DNA of 38,769 nt from a virus. This document shows positions 7,653 through 16,364 of this stretch, piece after piece. How positions within the stretch are numbered: the first letter of the stretch is position 1; each line of letters opens with the position of its first letter. The position numbers were made by a program, and so were the translations under genes. The notes under the pieces were generated by a model. That model was not told where the DNA came from. It made no database searches and was given only the letters and a program-made list of their open reading frames with translations. The stretch spans positions 1 through 38,769 of the IMG/VR virus record IMGVR_UViG_3300032242_002394; one strand, 5' to 3'.

Positions 7653-8506
7653 AGAAAATATTACTGTTTTTATTTCTCTCGCTCGCGAGTGCGCATGCTG
7701 ATGAATTGAAAATTGTTACGACTAGCGGTGGCGTTGCGGTAAATGCTAGGTTAGTTGGTAAGTATATCAACAAATATTTGCCTAATACGCCAGCAGTGAT
7801 TGTTCAGCAAATGCCAGGCGCTGGAGGTTTATCCAGCGCAAATTATTTGTTCAATGTTGCTAAAAAAGACGGTAGTGAAATAGGAACAATCAATAAGTTA
7901 GTTTTACAACAGCGCAACAACGAAAACGCTAGGTTCAAACTAAACGAATTCAACTGGCTCGGCTCTTCGTCTGATGGTAGAGAAGATAGTATTGTACTTT
8001 GGACTAATACAGACAAAAAAGATAATTTGATTATTGGCGTTGAGGGTTCTGGAGAAGGTAATCCTATCCTATTAGCTTCGAAAGTATTGAACCTGAATAT
8101 CAAAATAATAAATGGTTACGCTGATTCGAATGCAGTCAAAATGGCTCTACAACGTGGAGAAATAGACGGCGCTGTGTACAATTATATGGGCGTGAGAACG
8201 ACGAACCCAGAGTGGTTGACTGGAAATAAAATACGTCCGATGTTTCAGTTTGGTCACGCCCTAAAAGATGTTCCTTCGATAGACATTGAGGAACTAGGGC
8301 AGATGAATATAGAGTCAACAATGTCAAGGTTGTTTGCTTTACCCCCAGGTGTCCCACTCGATAGAGTTGAAATTATGAAGAAAGCTTTTGATCAAACAGT
8401 GCATGATCAAGGGTATATTGATGAAGCTGAAAAATTAGGAATCGACGTAAAATTTATAGATTCAAAAGAGGTAAATGCTCTTATTGATAAATATTTAAAA
8501 TTCTAG
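7649..8506 (+). CDS. Secreted TctC/BUG-family solute-binding protein
   Basis: The start is the ATG at 7649, which overlaps the upstream stop (ATGA). An upstream TTG at 7625 is inside the previous gene and would spoil the signal peptide. The 285-residue product begins MKKILLFLFLSLASAHA followed by DELKIV, a classic Sec signal peptide with an AHA cleavage site. The mature part has family marks of tripartite tricarboxylate transporter receptors (TctC/BUG): QMPGAGGLSSANYL, then KKDGSEIGTI, VPSIDIEELGQ and LPPGVPLDRVEIMKKAF. These proteins bind carboxylates in the periplasm and feed TctA/TctB membrane partners. No such partners are in this window. The protein may load a host transporter or have been repurposed. 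Carriage by a T4-like phage is unusual. Confidence 0.8.
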   Translation: MKKILLFLFLSLASAHADELKIVTTSGGVAVNARLVGKYINKYLPNTPAVIVQQMPGAGGLSSANYLFNVAKKDGSEIGTINKLVLQQRNNENARFKLNEFNWLGSSSDGREDSIVLWTNTDKKDNLIIGVEGSGEGNPILLASKVLNLNIKIINGYADSNAVKMALQRGEIDGAVYNYMGVRTTNPEWLTGNKIRPMFQFGHALKDVPSIDIEELGQMNIESTMSRLFALPPGVPLDRVEIMKKAFDQTVHDQGYIDEAEKLGIDVKFIDSKEVNALIDKYLKF

Positions 8507-8524
8507 TCAAAAGGGTAACATAAA

Positions 8525-9385
8525 ATGAAAACACTTATAGCAGTAACGGGTGGAGTTGATAGCACCTACGTGCTTTGGAAATACCTTTCAACCACTCAAG
8601 ACGAAGTTACAGCTATTCACTTTGACACGGAATACGTCGATCAAAGAACATATAGAATCAGAAATATGTGGCGTCCAAAGGCATCAGTAATTCAAAAAAA
8701 GAGTTTGAACGATATTGTTCCTTGGTTACAACAGAATGTTCGTTCTTTCGAATACGTTGAACATGTAACCGATCCATCAAAATTTTCTTCTATGACAATC
8801 TGGCCAGAGTATATGGGCGCGTATGCTGTAGAACATATCAACAACGGAACATACGACAATTTTGTTACAGGTCATTGCAAAGCGAACGAGGGCTACGGTG
8901 CTGGTAGTTCTGCTGCAGGCGTAGTGAAACAAGGTCACTATGTGATGTGGGAACAGTTCAAAGCCGACGCAACAAGAGGTCAAATCACCTTCCCGTTGTT
9001 TGACGTTCCTTACGATAGGTCCGTTGCGTTGACTTCTTTGCCGTCAGACCTATTGAACATGGTTTCTTTGTGCGACGATCAGCTTTGGAATCACGATACA
9101 AATTCTTTAGAGGATTGCGGTCATTGCACTAAGTGTGCTTTGAAGTATTTTTACAACGGTCAAATTGCTTCTGGTAAAACATCAGATCAAATTATGACAT
9201 ACGTAAACGAGTTGAGCGCAGGACCAAACGGTTCTTATATCCCACAAAAATATTGGTTGCAAGCTCAAGTTGCAAACACTGAAACGTATTTCGTTGTGCC
9301 TCCAAGAAATTTTGTCGAAAACGATGATATTACTCAACCTTGGCCACAGCCAATTTGGCCAAGCAGTTATAAAGTAGGTCAATAA
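8525..9385 (+). CDS. QueC-like PP-loop ATPase with four-cysteine zinc motif
   Basis: A 286-residue protein. The PP-loop is TGGVDS (residues 8-13) followed by VTAIHFD, as in ATP pyrophosphatases. Four cysteines at 183, 198, 201 and 204 (SLC, then DCGHCTKCALK) match the zinc-binding arrangement of 7-cyano-7-deazaguanine synthase (QueC). QueC makes preQ0 from carboxy-deazaguanine with ATP and ammonia. Some phages use this pathway to put deazaguanines in DNA, but no QueD, QueE, FolE or DpdA-like gene is visible here. It could therefore use host intermediates or modify something else. The C-terminal 80 residues are not QueC-like to my eye. The stop overlaps the gp13 start (TAATG). Confidence 0.65.
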   Translation: MKTLIAVTGGVDSTYVLWKYLSTTQDEVTAIHFDTEYVDQRTYRIRNMWRPKASVIQKKSLNDIVPWLQQNVRSFEYVEHVTDPSKFSSMTIWPEYMGAYAVEHINNGTYDNFVTGHCKANEGYGAGSSAAGVVKQGHYVMWEQFKADATRGQITFPLFDVPYDRSVALTSLPSDLLNMVSLCDDQLWNHDTNSLEDCGHCTKCALKYFYNGQIASGKTSDQIMTYVNELSAGPNGSYIPQKYWLQAQVANTETYFVVPPRNFVENDDITQPWPQPIWPSSYKVGQ

Positions 9386-10122
9386 TGTCAGTACCAAGAA
9401 CAAGGCAGCAGTTCAAAGATTATTGTTTACGTAAGCTCGGCGCTCCCGTAATCGAAATCAACGTTGACGATGATCAGGTGGATGATCGCGTTGATGAAGC
9501 CATTCGTTATTTCTGGGACTATCATTTTGACGGCGCTGAGAAAATTTATTACAAGTATCAGGTAACGCCTAATGATATTCAAAACAAATTTATTCCAGTG
9601 CCAGACAATATCATCGGCGTTGTGAATTTGTTTCCTATCGGTCAGGCGTTGAATACAAACAACCTATTCAATATCCGTTATCAGATAGCTTTGAACGACC
9701 TTTATACGCTAACGTCTGTTTCTATGGTTCCATTTTATATGGCGCTGCAGCATATTCAGTTTCTAGAAGAAATGTTGGTAGGTAAACAGCCTCTACGTTA
9801 CAACCGTATGATCGGCAAGCTTTACATCGACATGGACTGGAACATCGTAAACGTTGGCGATTTTATTATCGCTGAAGCATATCAGGTTGTTGACCCAGAC
9901 GTATACACAAAAGCTTTTGGCGAACGTTTGTTACAGAATCACGCTACAGCTTTGATCAAACGTCAGTGGGGTAACAACCTGAAGAAGTTCAATGGTATGC
10001 AGCTACCAGGCGGTCTTACATTCAACGGTCAGCAGATATACAATGAAGCCGAACAGGAAATCAAAGAAATAGAAAAGATGATTGCTGACAGTAGCCTACC
10101 AGCTACAGATATGATCGGGTAA
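9385..10122 (+). CDS. gp13: Neck protein gp13
   Basis: A 245-residue protein (T4 gp13 is about 309). The N-terminus (RQQFKDYCLRKLGAPVIEIN, then VDDRVDEAIRYFWDYHFDG) is the hallmark of gp13 in marine T4-like phages, and the FIPVPDNIIGVVNLFPIG segment follows. gp13 and gp14 form the neck that closes the filled head and accepts the tail. It is the first gene of the conserved block gp13-gp14-gp15-gp16-gp17. Its ATG overlaps the stop of the upstream PP-loop gene, so this accessory island is translationally linked to the structural operon. Confidence 0.85.
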   Translation: MSVPRTRQQFKDYCLRKLGAPVIEINVDDDQVDDRVDEAIRYFWDYHFDGAEKIYYKYQVTPNDIQNKFIPVPDNIIGVVNLFPIGQALNTNNLFNIRYQIALNDLYTLTSVSMVPFYMALQHIQFLEEMLVGKQPLRYNRMIGKLYIDMDWNIVNVGDFIIAEAYQVVDPDVYTKAFGERLLQNHATALIKRQWGNNLKKFNGMQLPGGLTFNGQQIYNEAEQEIKEIEKMIADSSLPATDMIG

Positions 10123-10124
10123 TT

Positions 10125-10850
10125 ATGGCAACCAATTTTTACTTCAACAACTATAGGAACTCTGGCGAACAAGATTTGCTGGAAAGCCTAATTGTTGAAG
10201 CCATCAAGATATATGGCGAGGATATGTATTACATAACTCGTAATATCAATTCCCTCGATAAACTTTATACAGCTGACGATCAATCATCATATACCAACGC
10301 TTACCTTTGCGAGTTTTATATCAAGTCAGTTGACGGGTTCGGCGGCGACGGTAATTTCATGTCTAAGTTTGGTCTTGAAATTCGCGATCAAGTTGTATTC
10401 TCTATTGCACAAAGAACATTCAGCAGAGAAATCGGCTCTTATACAACGCTGATTAGACCAAACGAAGGTGATCTGATTTATTTCCCTTTGAACAATAAAT
10501 GTTTTCAGATAAAGTTCGTAAATAAGTTCGAAATGTTTTATCAGCTCGGCGCATTGCAGACATGGGAAATGACTTGCGAGTTGTTCGAATATGCCGACGA
10601 AGTATTCAATACGGGTATACCAGAAATCGATCGTATTCAAAAGAGTTTCAGCACTAATATTCTTGACTATACAATTGAGGACGAGCAAGGCAACTGGCTC
10701 ACAGACGAAAACGATAATTACATCGTTATGGAGTCTTACAATTTAGATACTATATCGGGAACTGGAACCAATCAGGATTTCGCAGCAGAATCATCTACGT
10801 TCATTGACTTCTCTCAAACTGATCCGTTCTCTGAAGGAGTCGACGTATAA
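10125..10850 (+). CDS. gp14: Neck protein gp14
   Basis: A 241-residue protein (T4 gp14 is about 256). The N-terminus NFYFNNYRNSGEQDLLESLI, then EAIKIYGEDMYYITRN, and the stretch YIKSVDGFGGDGNFMSKFGL are typical of gp14. The protein joins gp13 in the neck at the head-tail junction. It lies 2 bp after gp13 and overlaps gp15 by one base (TAATG), keeping the T4 order. Confidence 0.85.
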   Translation: MATNFYFNNYRNSGEQDLLESLIVEAIKIYGEDMYYITRNINSLDKLYTADDQSSYTNAYLCEFYIKSVDGFGGDGNFMSKFGLEIRDQVVFSIAQRTFSREIGSYTTLIRPNEGDLIYFPLNNKCFQIKFVNKFEMFYQLGALQTWEMTCELFEYADEVFNTGIPEIDRIQKSFSTNILDYTIEDEQGNWLTDENDNYIVMESYNLDTISGTGTNQDFAAESSTFIDFSQTDPFSEGVDV

Positions 10851-11680
10851 TGTTCGGTCAAACGTTTTATTTTCAAACTATCCGTAAATACGTCACGCTT
10901 ATCGGAACTTTGTTCGATGATATTTCTATCGTTAGAACAGACACGAGCGGTAATATGACAGCACTTATCAAGGTGCCGATTACGTATGCTCCAAAAGAAA
11001 AAATGTTAGCTCGTCTACAACAAGACCCTAATATTGACCGCCCAACCGCCGCTGTAACTATGCCTGTTATGTCGTTTGAAATGACGACCATCAGATACGA
11101 TGGTTCTAGAAAGCTTCATACAGTCGGTAAAGTTGCACACGGTAATACTTCGCCAGGTAGTTTGAAGTATCAGTACAACCCTGTACCGTACAATATAGAT
11201 TTCCAGCTTCATGTTCTTGTTAAAAATTCTGAAGATGGCACTAAGATCATAGAGCAAATACTTCCTTATTTCACTCCTGATTTTACGGTGAGCGTAAACC
11301 TTATTCCTGAAATGGGAATATCGATGGAAATACCTGTAGTTATGACAAGTATTTCTCAAGAGGATAGTTATGACGGTTCTTTTATAGAACGTAGGTCTTT
11401 GACTTGGACTTTGAACTTCACAGTAAAAGGATACCTTTACGGTCCTGTAAAAACAAGTGCTATCATCAAATACGCCAACACTGTTTTTTATACGCCTTCT
11501 GTTGTGGACGGAATGTTACCCACAGCTGTCGGAAATACGCCAGCAGTTGCTTGGATACAAACACAACCAGGCGAATTAGCTAACGGTTCGCCAACTTCTA
11601 ATTCAGCCGCTTCTATACCCGTTTCAAGTATATTAGCAACTGACGATTACGGTTTCGTCAATACAATTACAGAAAAATAA
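10850..11680 (+). CDS. gp15: Tail terminator / sheath completion protein gp15
   Basis: A 276-residue protein, close to the 272 of T4 gp15. The start MFGQTFYFQTIRKYVTLIG, then LFDDISIVR, and the segment LIKVPITYAPKEKMLARLQ are clear gp15 marks. gp15 forms the hexameric ring on the end of the tail that stabilises the sheath and connects to the neck. The C-terminal 50 residues are Ala/Ser/Pro-rich and probably flexible. The start overlaps the gp14 stop. Confidence 0.88.
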   Translation: MFGQTFYFQTIRKYVTLIGTLFDDISIVRTDTSGNMTALIKVPITYAPKEKMLARLQQDPNIDRPTAAVTMPVMSFEMTTIRYDGSRKLHTVGKVAHGNTSPGSLKYQYNPVPYNIDFQLHVLVKNSEDGTKIIEQILPYFTPDFTVSVNLIPEMGISMEIPVVMTSISQEDSYDGSFIERRSLTWTLNFTVKGYLYGPVKTSAIIKYANTVFYTPSVVDGMLPTAVGNTPAVAWIQTQPGELANGSPTSNSAASIPVSSILATDDYGFVNTITEK

Positions 11681-11683
11681 CCA

Positions 11684-12112
11684 ATGACACAATCTAATAA
11701 TGATCCTTTGAGTTCAGCTTTGAATCTTACGCCAATGACAAAAAACGATCCCGTAAAGGCATTGGTAGCATCCGCACATGATGACAGCGCGAAAAACGAC
11801 TTCGAGCTCGCTCGCGCGAACATACATGAAATAATTCAGAACGGCAGTTACGCTATCGAAAAGCTTGCTCAAATAGCAGATAGTTCTCAGCACCCTCGCG
11901 CTTTCGAAGTGCTTGGTACGCTAATGAAAACAATGCTTGATGCCAATAAAGACCTGTTAGACATTCAGAAAAGAATTCGAGAAATCAGTGCTGCTGATAC
12001 TCCAACAAACGAACAAGCGCAACAAGTAACAAACAACCTATTTGTAGGCTCTACCGCAGACCTTCAGAAAGTCATTGAGGACATGAAGAATGGTGGATCT
12101 AAGCAAACTTAA
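11684..12112 (+). CDS. gp16: Small terminase subunit gp16
   Basis: A 142-residue protein (T4 gp16 is about 164). Its helical middle (NIHEIIQNGSYAIEKLAQIA, then FEVLGTLMKTMLDANKDLLD) forms the coiled-coil oligomerisation region of T4-type small terminases. The N- and C-termini are polar. It lies directly upstream of gp17 with a 23-bp overlap, as expected for the pair. It recognises DNA and regulates gp17 during packaging. Confidence 0.85.
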   Translation: MTQSNNDPLSSALNLTPMTKNDPVKALVASAHDDSAKNDFELARANIHEIIQNGSYAIEKLAQIADSSQHPRAFEVLGTLMKTMLDANKDLLDIQKRIREISAADTPTNEQAQQVTNNLFVGSTADLQKVIEDMKNGGSKQT

Positions 12113-13739
12113 AGGTTACAACGGTAATCAAAACCTAAAACGTTCGAATCAAAAATTTGAGTGGACAGCAGAGCTTGTAGAAGAGTACATGAAGTGCTCC
12201 GACGATCCAATTTATTTTATTGAATCGTATATGAAAATTATCAACATCAATAAAGGGTTGGTGAGTTTCAAACTATATGACTATCAAAAAGAAATGGTGT
12301 TGGCGATGAAAGAAAATCGTTTCAACGTCATAGCAACAGCCCGACAGGCTGGTAAATCAACCGTTACCTGCGGTTTTATTCTTTGGTATATTATATTTCA
12401 CTCTGAAAAAACTGTTGCGCTTCTGGCAAACAAGGGCGAAACTGCCCGTGAAATTCTAGGCAAGGTTCAACTCGCTTATGAACATTTACCCCGTTGGTTA
12501 CAGCACGGCGTTAGAGAATGGAACAAAGGTTCGTTCGAACTTGAAAATAACTCTCGTGTTATCGCCACTGCTACCTCCGCTTCTGCTATCCGTGGTTATG
12601 CTATCAATCTACTATTCATCGACGAAGCAGCGTTTATTGAAAACTGGGAAACTTTCTTCACCTCAGTTTACCCAACTATTTCTTCGGGCGAAGAATCAAA
12701 AATTATTCTCGTTTCAACGCCAAACGGTTTGAATCATTTTTATTCTATTTGGCTCAACGCAAACGAAAAAAGAAATAATTATAATCCAATCAGAGTATCT
12801 TGGGAAGCTGTTCCTGGTCGTGATGAAAAATGGAAAATGGACACTCTTGCTTCAATGAACTTTGATACAGAAAAGTTTCAGCAAGAGTATTGTGTTGAGT
12901 TTATGGGCAGCTCCGGCACGCTTATTGCTGGTTGGAAACTGAAAGAGCTTGTTCACCAAACGCCTCTAAATACAAAAGATGGTTTGTCGGTTTACGCCAA
13001 TCCTATCCTTGGTAATAGGTATATTATTGTAGTAGACGTTTCTGAAGGGAGAGCGTTAGACTACTCAGCGTTTCACGTTGTTGATGTATCACAAATGCCT
13101 TATAAGCAAGTTTGTGTTTACCGTAACAATTTGATCACGCCGTTAGACTACGCCGAAGTTGTTCATCGTGTAGCGATAGGTTATAACAGAGCTCCTGTGC
13201 TTGTTGAAGTGAATAATATGGGCGCTCAGGTGAGTCAATCGCTTCATTACGATTTTGAATACGATAATATTTTGTTTACTGAAAACAACGGTAGGAACGG
13301 TAAAAAGATCAGCGGCGGTTTCGGCACGGGTATTGATATGGGCGTAAGGACCACAATGCCTGTGAAAGCGAACGGTTGTTCATTATTGAAACTTTTGATT
13401 GAACAAAACCAACTTATTATAAACGATTTTCACACTATTGAAGAACTATCTCGTTTTTCCCGTAAAGGTAAAAGCTACGAAGCTGAAGAAGGCGCTCATG
13501 ATGACTTGGTTATGGGGCTTGTTTTGTTTGGTTGGTTGTCAGAACAGCAATTTTTCAAAGATTATACTGACATAAATACACTTATGAGACTAAGAGATAA
13601 AACAGATGAAGAAATTATGCAAGATCTTTCTCCCTTTGGCTTTGTGGATAACGGTATAGATGATCCATACGAGGCTTTGGATATTCCACAAAACGGTCGT
13701 GGAAGTTGGATGTTTGAAATAGAAAATGATAAATTATAA
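12090..13739 (+). CDS. gp17: Large terminase subunit gp17 (packaging ATPase and nuclease)
   Basis: A 549-residue terminase (T4 gp17 is 610). The ATPase domain has Walker A RQAGKS (about 85-90), Walker B LLFIDEAAF (174-182) and coupling motif VSTPNG. The C-terminal RNase H-fold nuclease shows the acidic residues expected in VDVSEGRALDYSAF and in HDDLVMG near the C-terminus. It cuts concatemeric DNA and drives it into proheads through the gp20 portal. The ATG at 12090 lies in the end of gp16 behind a GAGG site. The gene ends inside the late promoter that serves gp18. Confidence 0.95.
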   Translation: MVDLSKLKGYNGNQNLKRSNQKFEWTAELVEEYMKCSDDPIYFIESYMKIININKGLVSFKLYDYQKEMVLAMKENRFNVIATARQAGKSTVTCGFILWYIIFHSEKTVALLANKGETAREILGKVQLAYEHLPRWLQHGVREWNKGSFELENNSRVIATATSASAIRGYAINLLFIDEAAFIENWETFFTSVYPTISSGEESKIILVSTPNGLNHFYSIWLNANEKRNNYNPIRVSWEAVPGRDEKWKMDTLASMNFDTEKFQQEYCVEFMGSSGTLIAGWKLKELVHQTPLNTKDGLSVYANPILGNRYIIVVDVSEGRALDYSAFHVVDVSQMPYKQVCVYRNNLITPLDYAEVVHRVAIGYNRAPVLVEVNNMGAQVSQSLHYDFEYDNILFTENNGRNGKKISGGFGTGIDMGVRTTMPVKANGCSLLKLLIEQNQLIINDFHTIEELSRFSRKGKSYEAEEGAHDDLVMGLVLFGWLSEQQFFKDYTDINTLMRLRDKTDEEIMQDLSPFGFVDNGIDDPYEALDIPQNGRGSWMFEIENDKL

Positions 13740-13742
13740 ATA
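13735..13742 (+). promoter_or_regulatory. T4-type late promoter TATAAATA upstream of gp18
   Basis: An exact TATAAATA box overlaps the gp17 stop codon and lies 45 bp before the gp18 ATG. It fits strong late expression of the sheath and tube genes. A GGAAGGAGA ribosome binding site follows at 13772-13780, next to a 10-bp palindrome (TTCCATGGAA, 13766-13775) that could partly pair with it. Confidence 0.82.
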
Positions 13743-13787
13743 ATTAAAGAAATTTCAAATACCTTTTCCATGGAAGGAGAATATTAA

Positions 13788-16334
13788 ATGGCATCGATTA
13801 CAAATACTCTAATCAGCCCAGGTATAAACGTAGCAGAAATTGACCTTACAGCTGTTGTTCCTAGACTTGGCACAACTGTAGGTGCGATTGCTGGTATTTT
13901 CAACTGGGGTCCGGTTGGCGAACGCATGCTTATCAGCAGCGAAGCAAATCTTCTTAACACTTTTGGTAAGCCAAATTCGAACAACGCCGAAACATGGTTC
14001 ACAGCTGCAAACTTCCTAACCTACGGTAACACGCTTTGGGTTGTTCGCGCTGCTAACACAACTTCCGGCGACGCTAACGCAGCTTTGAGTGCTATCGGCA
14101 ACTCAGCCGCTGTTGCTAACATTGCAGCCGCAACCGTTCTAAACGAAATTGATTTTGCTAACAAGAAAGCAAACAGCTATTCATTCGACGCCAACGCTAT
14201 GTTTGTTGCTAAGTTCCCAGGCGCTCTTGGTAACTCAATCAAAGTTTCTGTTTGCGATAGCGTAAATGCTTTCAGCTCAAACGTGAACGTTACAAACGCA
14301 ACGCCTGCAAACGTTATTGCTTATCCTTCTTACTCAAATACGTTTTTGGCAAACTCAACAGGTTTTGCTAACGGATCAGTTGCTGGTTCTGGCAACAGTG
14401 CGTTTTTCATTACTTCTGCAAACACTTACTATCCAGCAAACACTCGCGTTTATTACGCTGTGCCGTCAGCAAACACACCAGTTGCTCCTTTGACTGGTAA
14501 CACTTATTACTACGTGTCGTTTTCTAACTCGACAGTTCTTAAACTATCTTCTACCCTTGGTGGCGCTAACATTAACATCACCGATACACGTGTAACTGGC
14601 GCTGGTGAAACACATACCTTCACAAGCGACGCTGCAACTGGCACGCCAAACACTGTTACTGGTTCTTTCTACATCGGTTTTGGTAACAGCTCGGCTAACT
14701 TGTTTGTTACTATTACTAACAGCGTAATGCTTGCGAATGCTTCTTACTCAGCAAACGTAATCGCAGCAACAAACGCTTGGGCAACATCTGTTAGCAGCAG
14801 CTTTGCTGTTGGCGATATTGTTGTTATGGGTAACAGCGCGATCGGTTATCAGTATAACAAGATCAAAGCGATTGGTCCAATTTCAGCAAACGCGACTGGT
14901 ACAATCCTTCCGTTCGTTTTCACCGACAATTACAAAAACGCTACTGACTATCAGGTAACGCCTGGCATCAACGCCAATGGTACTGTAGGTTACTTACAGC
15001 GTTATTGGGAATTCCAGAACGTAATCAGTGTACCACCACAAACATCTCAGTATGTTTTCCTAAACGGTAATACACAAAACTGGGCTTCAAACACTGCAAA
15101 TACGCCAGTTGACGGTATGCACGTTGTTATTACAGACAACCTTGGTTCTTTCACAGGAACTCCGGGCGCTGTTCTAGAAGTTTACCCTAACGTTTCTCGC
15201 GCTAACGATGCTATCGGACAGAGCGGTTCTTCTATTTTCTGGCAGAACGTTCTAAACGCTCAGTCAAACTATGTTTGGGCATTGAATCAGCGTCCAGATA
15301 AAACAGCTAACACAGGTAACTCTGCAACTATCCTTTCTGGTTCTAATAACGCTCCTCTTCCATTGGTATTCAATGGTGGACAGGACGGTATCAATGAAGC
15401 TAACGTTTCTCTAGCAACTGTCGCTTCTGCTTATAACCTATTTCAGAATCCTACAGACGTTCAGATCAACCTTCTTATGCAGGGCAAGCCAATCGGCGGA
15501 ACTTACACAAGCGGTACACCTGGTTCTATCACAGCAAACAACTTCAATCTTGCCAACTACTTGATTGATAACATTGCTACAACCCGTAAAGACTGCGTTG
15601 TATTCATTACGCCAGATGACGCTATTGTTTACAATAACAAGGGTGCTGAAGCAGCCGCTCTTGTAACATGGAGAAACGTACTTCATAGCACTTCATACGC
15701 CGTGATGGACTCTGGTTACAAGTACATGTACGACCGTTACAACGACGTATATCGTTATGTACCAACAAATGGCGACATTGCCGGTCTTTGCGTTGCAACC
15801 GACCTTTCAAACGAGCCTTGGTATTCACCAGCTGGTTTCAACCGTGGTCAGATCAAGAACCTTATCAGAATGCGTTACAACCCAGGACCAACTGATAGAG
15901 ACTTGTTGTTCTCTAACGGTATCAACCCAGTTGTTACGTTCCAGGGTCAGGGTACTATTTTGTTCGGCGATAAAACGCTTACTTCAAAAGCAAGCGCATT
16001 CGACCGCATCAACGTACGTCGCCTATTCATCACAATCGAACAGGCTATCAGAATAGCTTCTGACGGTGTACTATTCGAATTCAATGATGCGTTCACAAGA
16101 GCAAACTTCGTAAACTTGATTACTCCTTACCTAAAGAATATCAAGTCACTTCGTGGTGTCACTGATTTCTATATCGTTTGTGACGAATCAAATAATACTC
16201 CACAAAGAGTTGACTCAAATCAATTCTGGTGTGACATCTATATCAAGCCAGCTCGTTCTATTAACTTCATCCAGTTGAACTTCGTTGCTGTTGCATCTGG
16301 TGTTCAGTTCACAGAAGTTCTTGGACAATACTAA
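13788..16334 (+). CDS. gp18: Contractile tail sheath protein gp18
   Basis: An 848-residue sheath protein, about 190 longer than T4 gp18 (659). The N-terminus (NTLISPGINVAEIDLTAVVP, then GTTVGAIAGIFNWGPVGE) and the C-terminus (CDIYIKPARSINFIQLNF, then GVQFTEVLGQY) are the conserved sheath core. Between about residues 140 and 480 there is a Ser/Asn/Thr/Ala-rich region (for example AFFITSANTYYPANTRVYYA) that looks like an inserted surface domain. The sheath polymerises around the gp19 tube and contracts at infection. It has its own late promoter and a strong ribosome binding site. Confidence 0.93.
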   Translation: MASITNTLISPGINVAEIDLTAVVPRLGTTVGAIAGIFNWGPVGERMLISSEANLLNTFGKPNSNNAETWFTAANFLTYGNTLWVVRAANTTSGDANAALSAIGNSAAVANIAAATVLNEIDFANKKANSYSFDANAMFVAKFPGALGNSIKVSVCDSVNAFSSNVNVTNATPANVIAYPSYSNTFLANSTGFANGSVAGSGNSAFFITSANTYYPANTRVYYAVPSANTPVAPLTGNTYYYVSFSNSTVLKLSSTLGGANINITDTRVTGAGETHTFTSDAATGTPNTVTGSFYIGFGNSSANLFVTITNSVMLANASYSANVIAATNAWATSVSSSFAVGDIVVMGNSAIGYQYNKIKAIGPISANATGTILPFVFTDNYKNATDYQVTPGINANGTVGYLQRYWEFQNVISVPPQTSQYVFLNGNTQNWASNTANTPVDGMHVVITDNLGSFTGTPGAVLEVYPNVSRANDAIGQSGSSIFWQNVLNAQSNYVWALNQRPDKTANTGNSATILSGSNNAPLPLVFNGGQDGINEANVSLATVASAYNLFQNPTDVQINLLMQGKPIGGTYTSGTPGSITANNFNLANYLIDNIATTRKDCVVFITPDDAIVYNNKGAEAAALVTWRNVLHSTSYAVMDSGYKYMYDRYNDVYRYVPTNGDIAGLCVATDLSNEPWYSPAGFNRGQIKNLIRMRYNPGPTDRDLLFSNGINPVVTFQGQGTILFGDKTLTSKASAFDRINVRRLFITIEQAIRIASDGVLFEFNDAFTRANFVNLITPYLKNIKSLRGVTDFYIVCDESNNTPQRVDSNQFWCDIYIKPARSINFIQLNFVAVASGVQFTEVLGQY

Positions 16335-16364
16335 ATAGATAAAACTCACGAAGGAGTAAAATAA

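Noticed and set aside
16330-16337. ACTAAATA before gp19 as a late promoter
   Set aside because: Two mismatches in the first two positions of the box; gp19 can be transcribed from the gp18 promoter.
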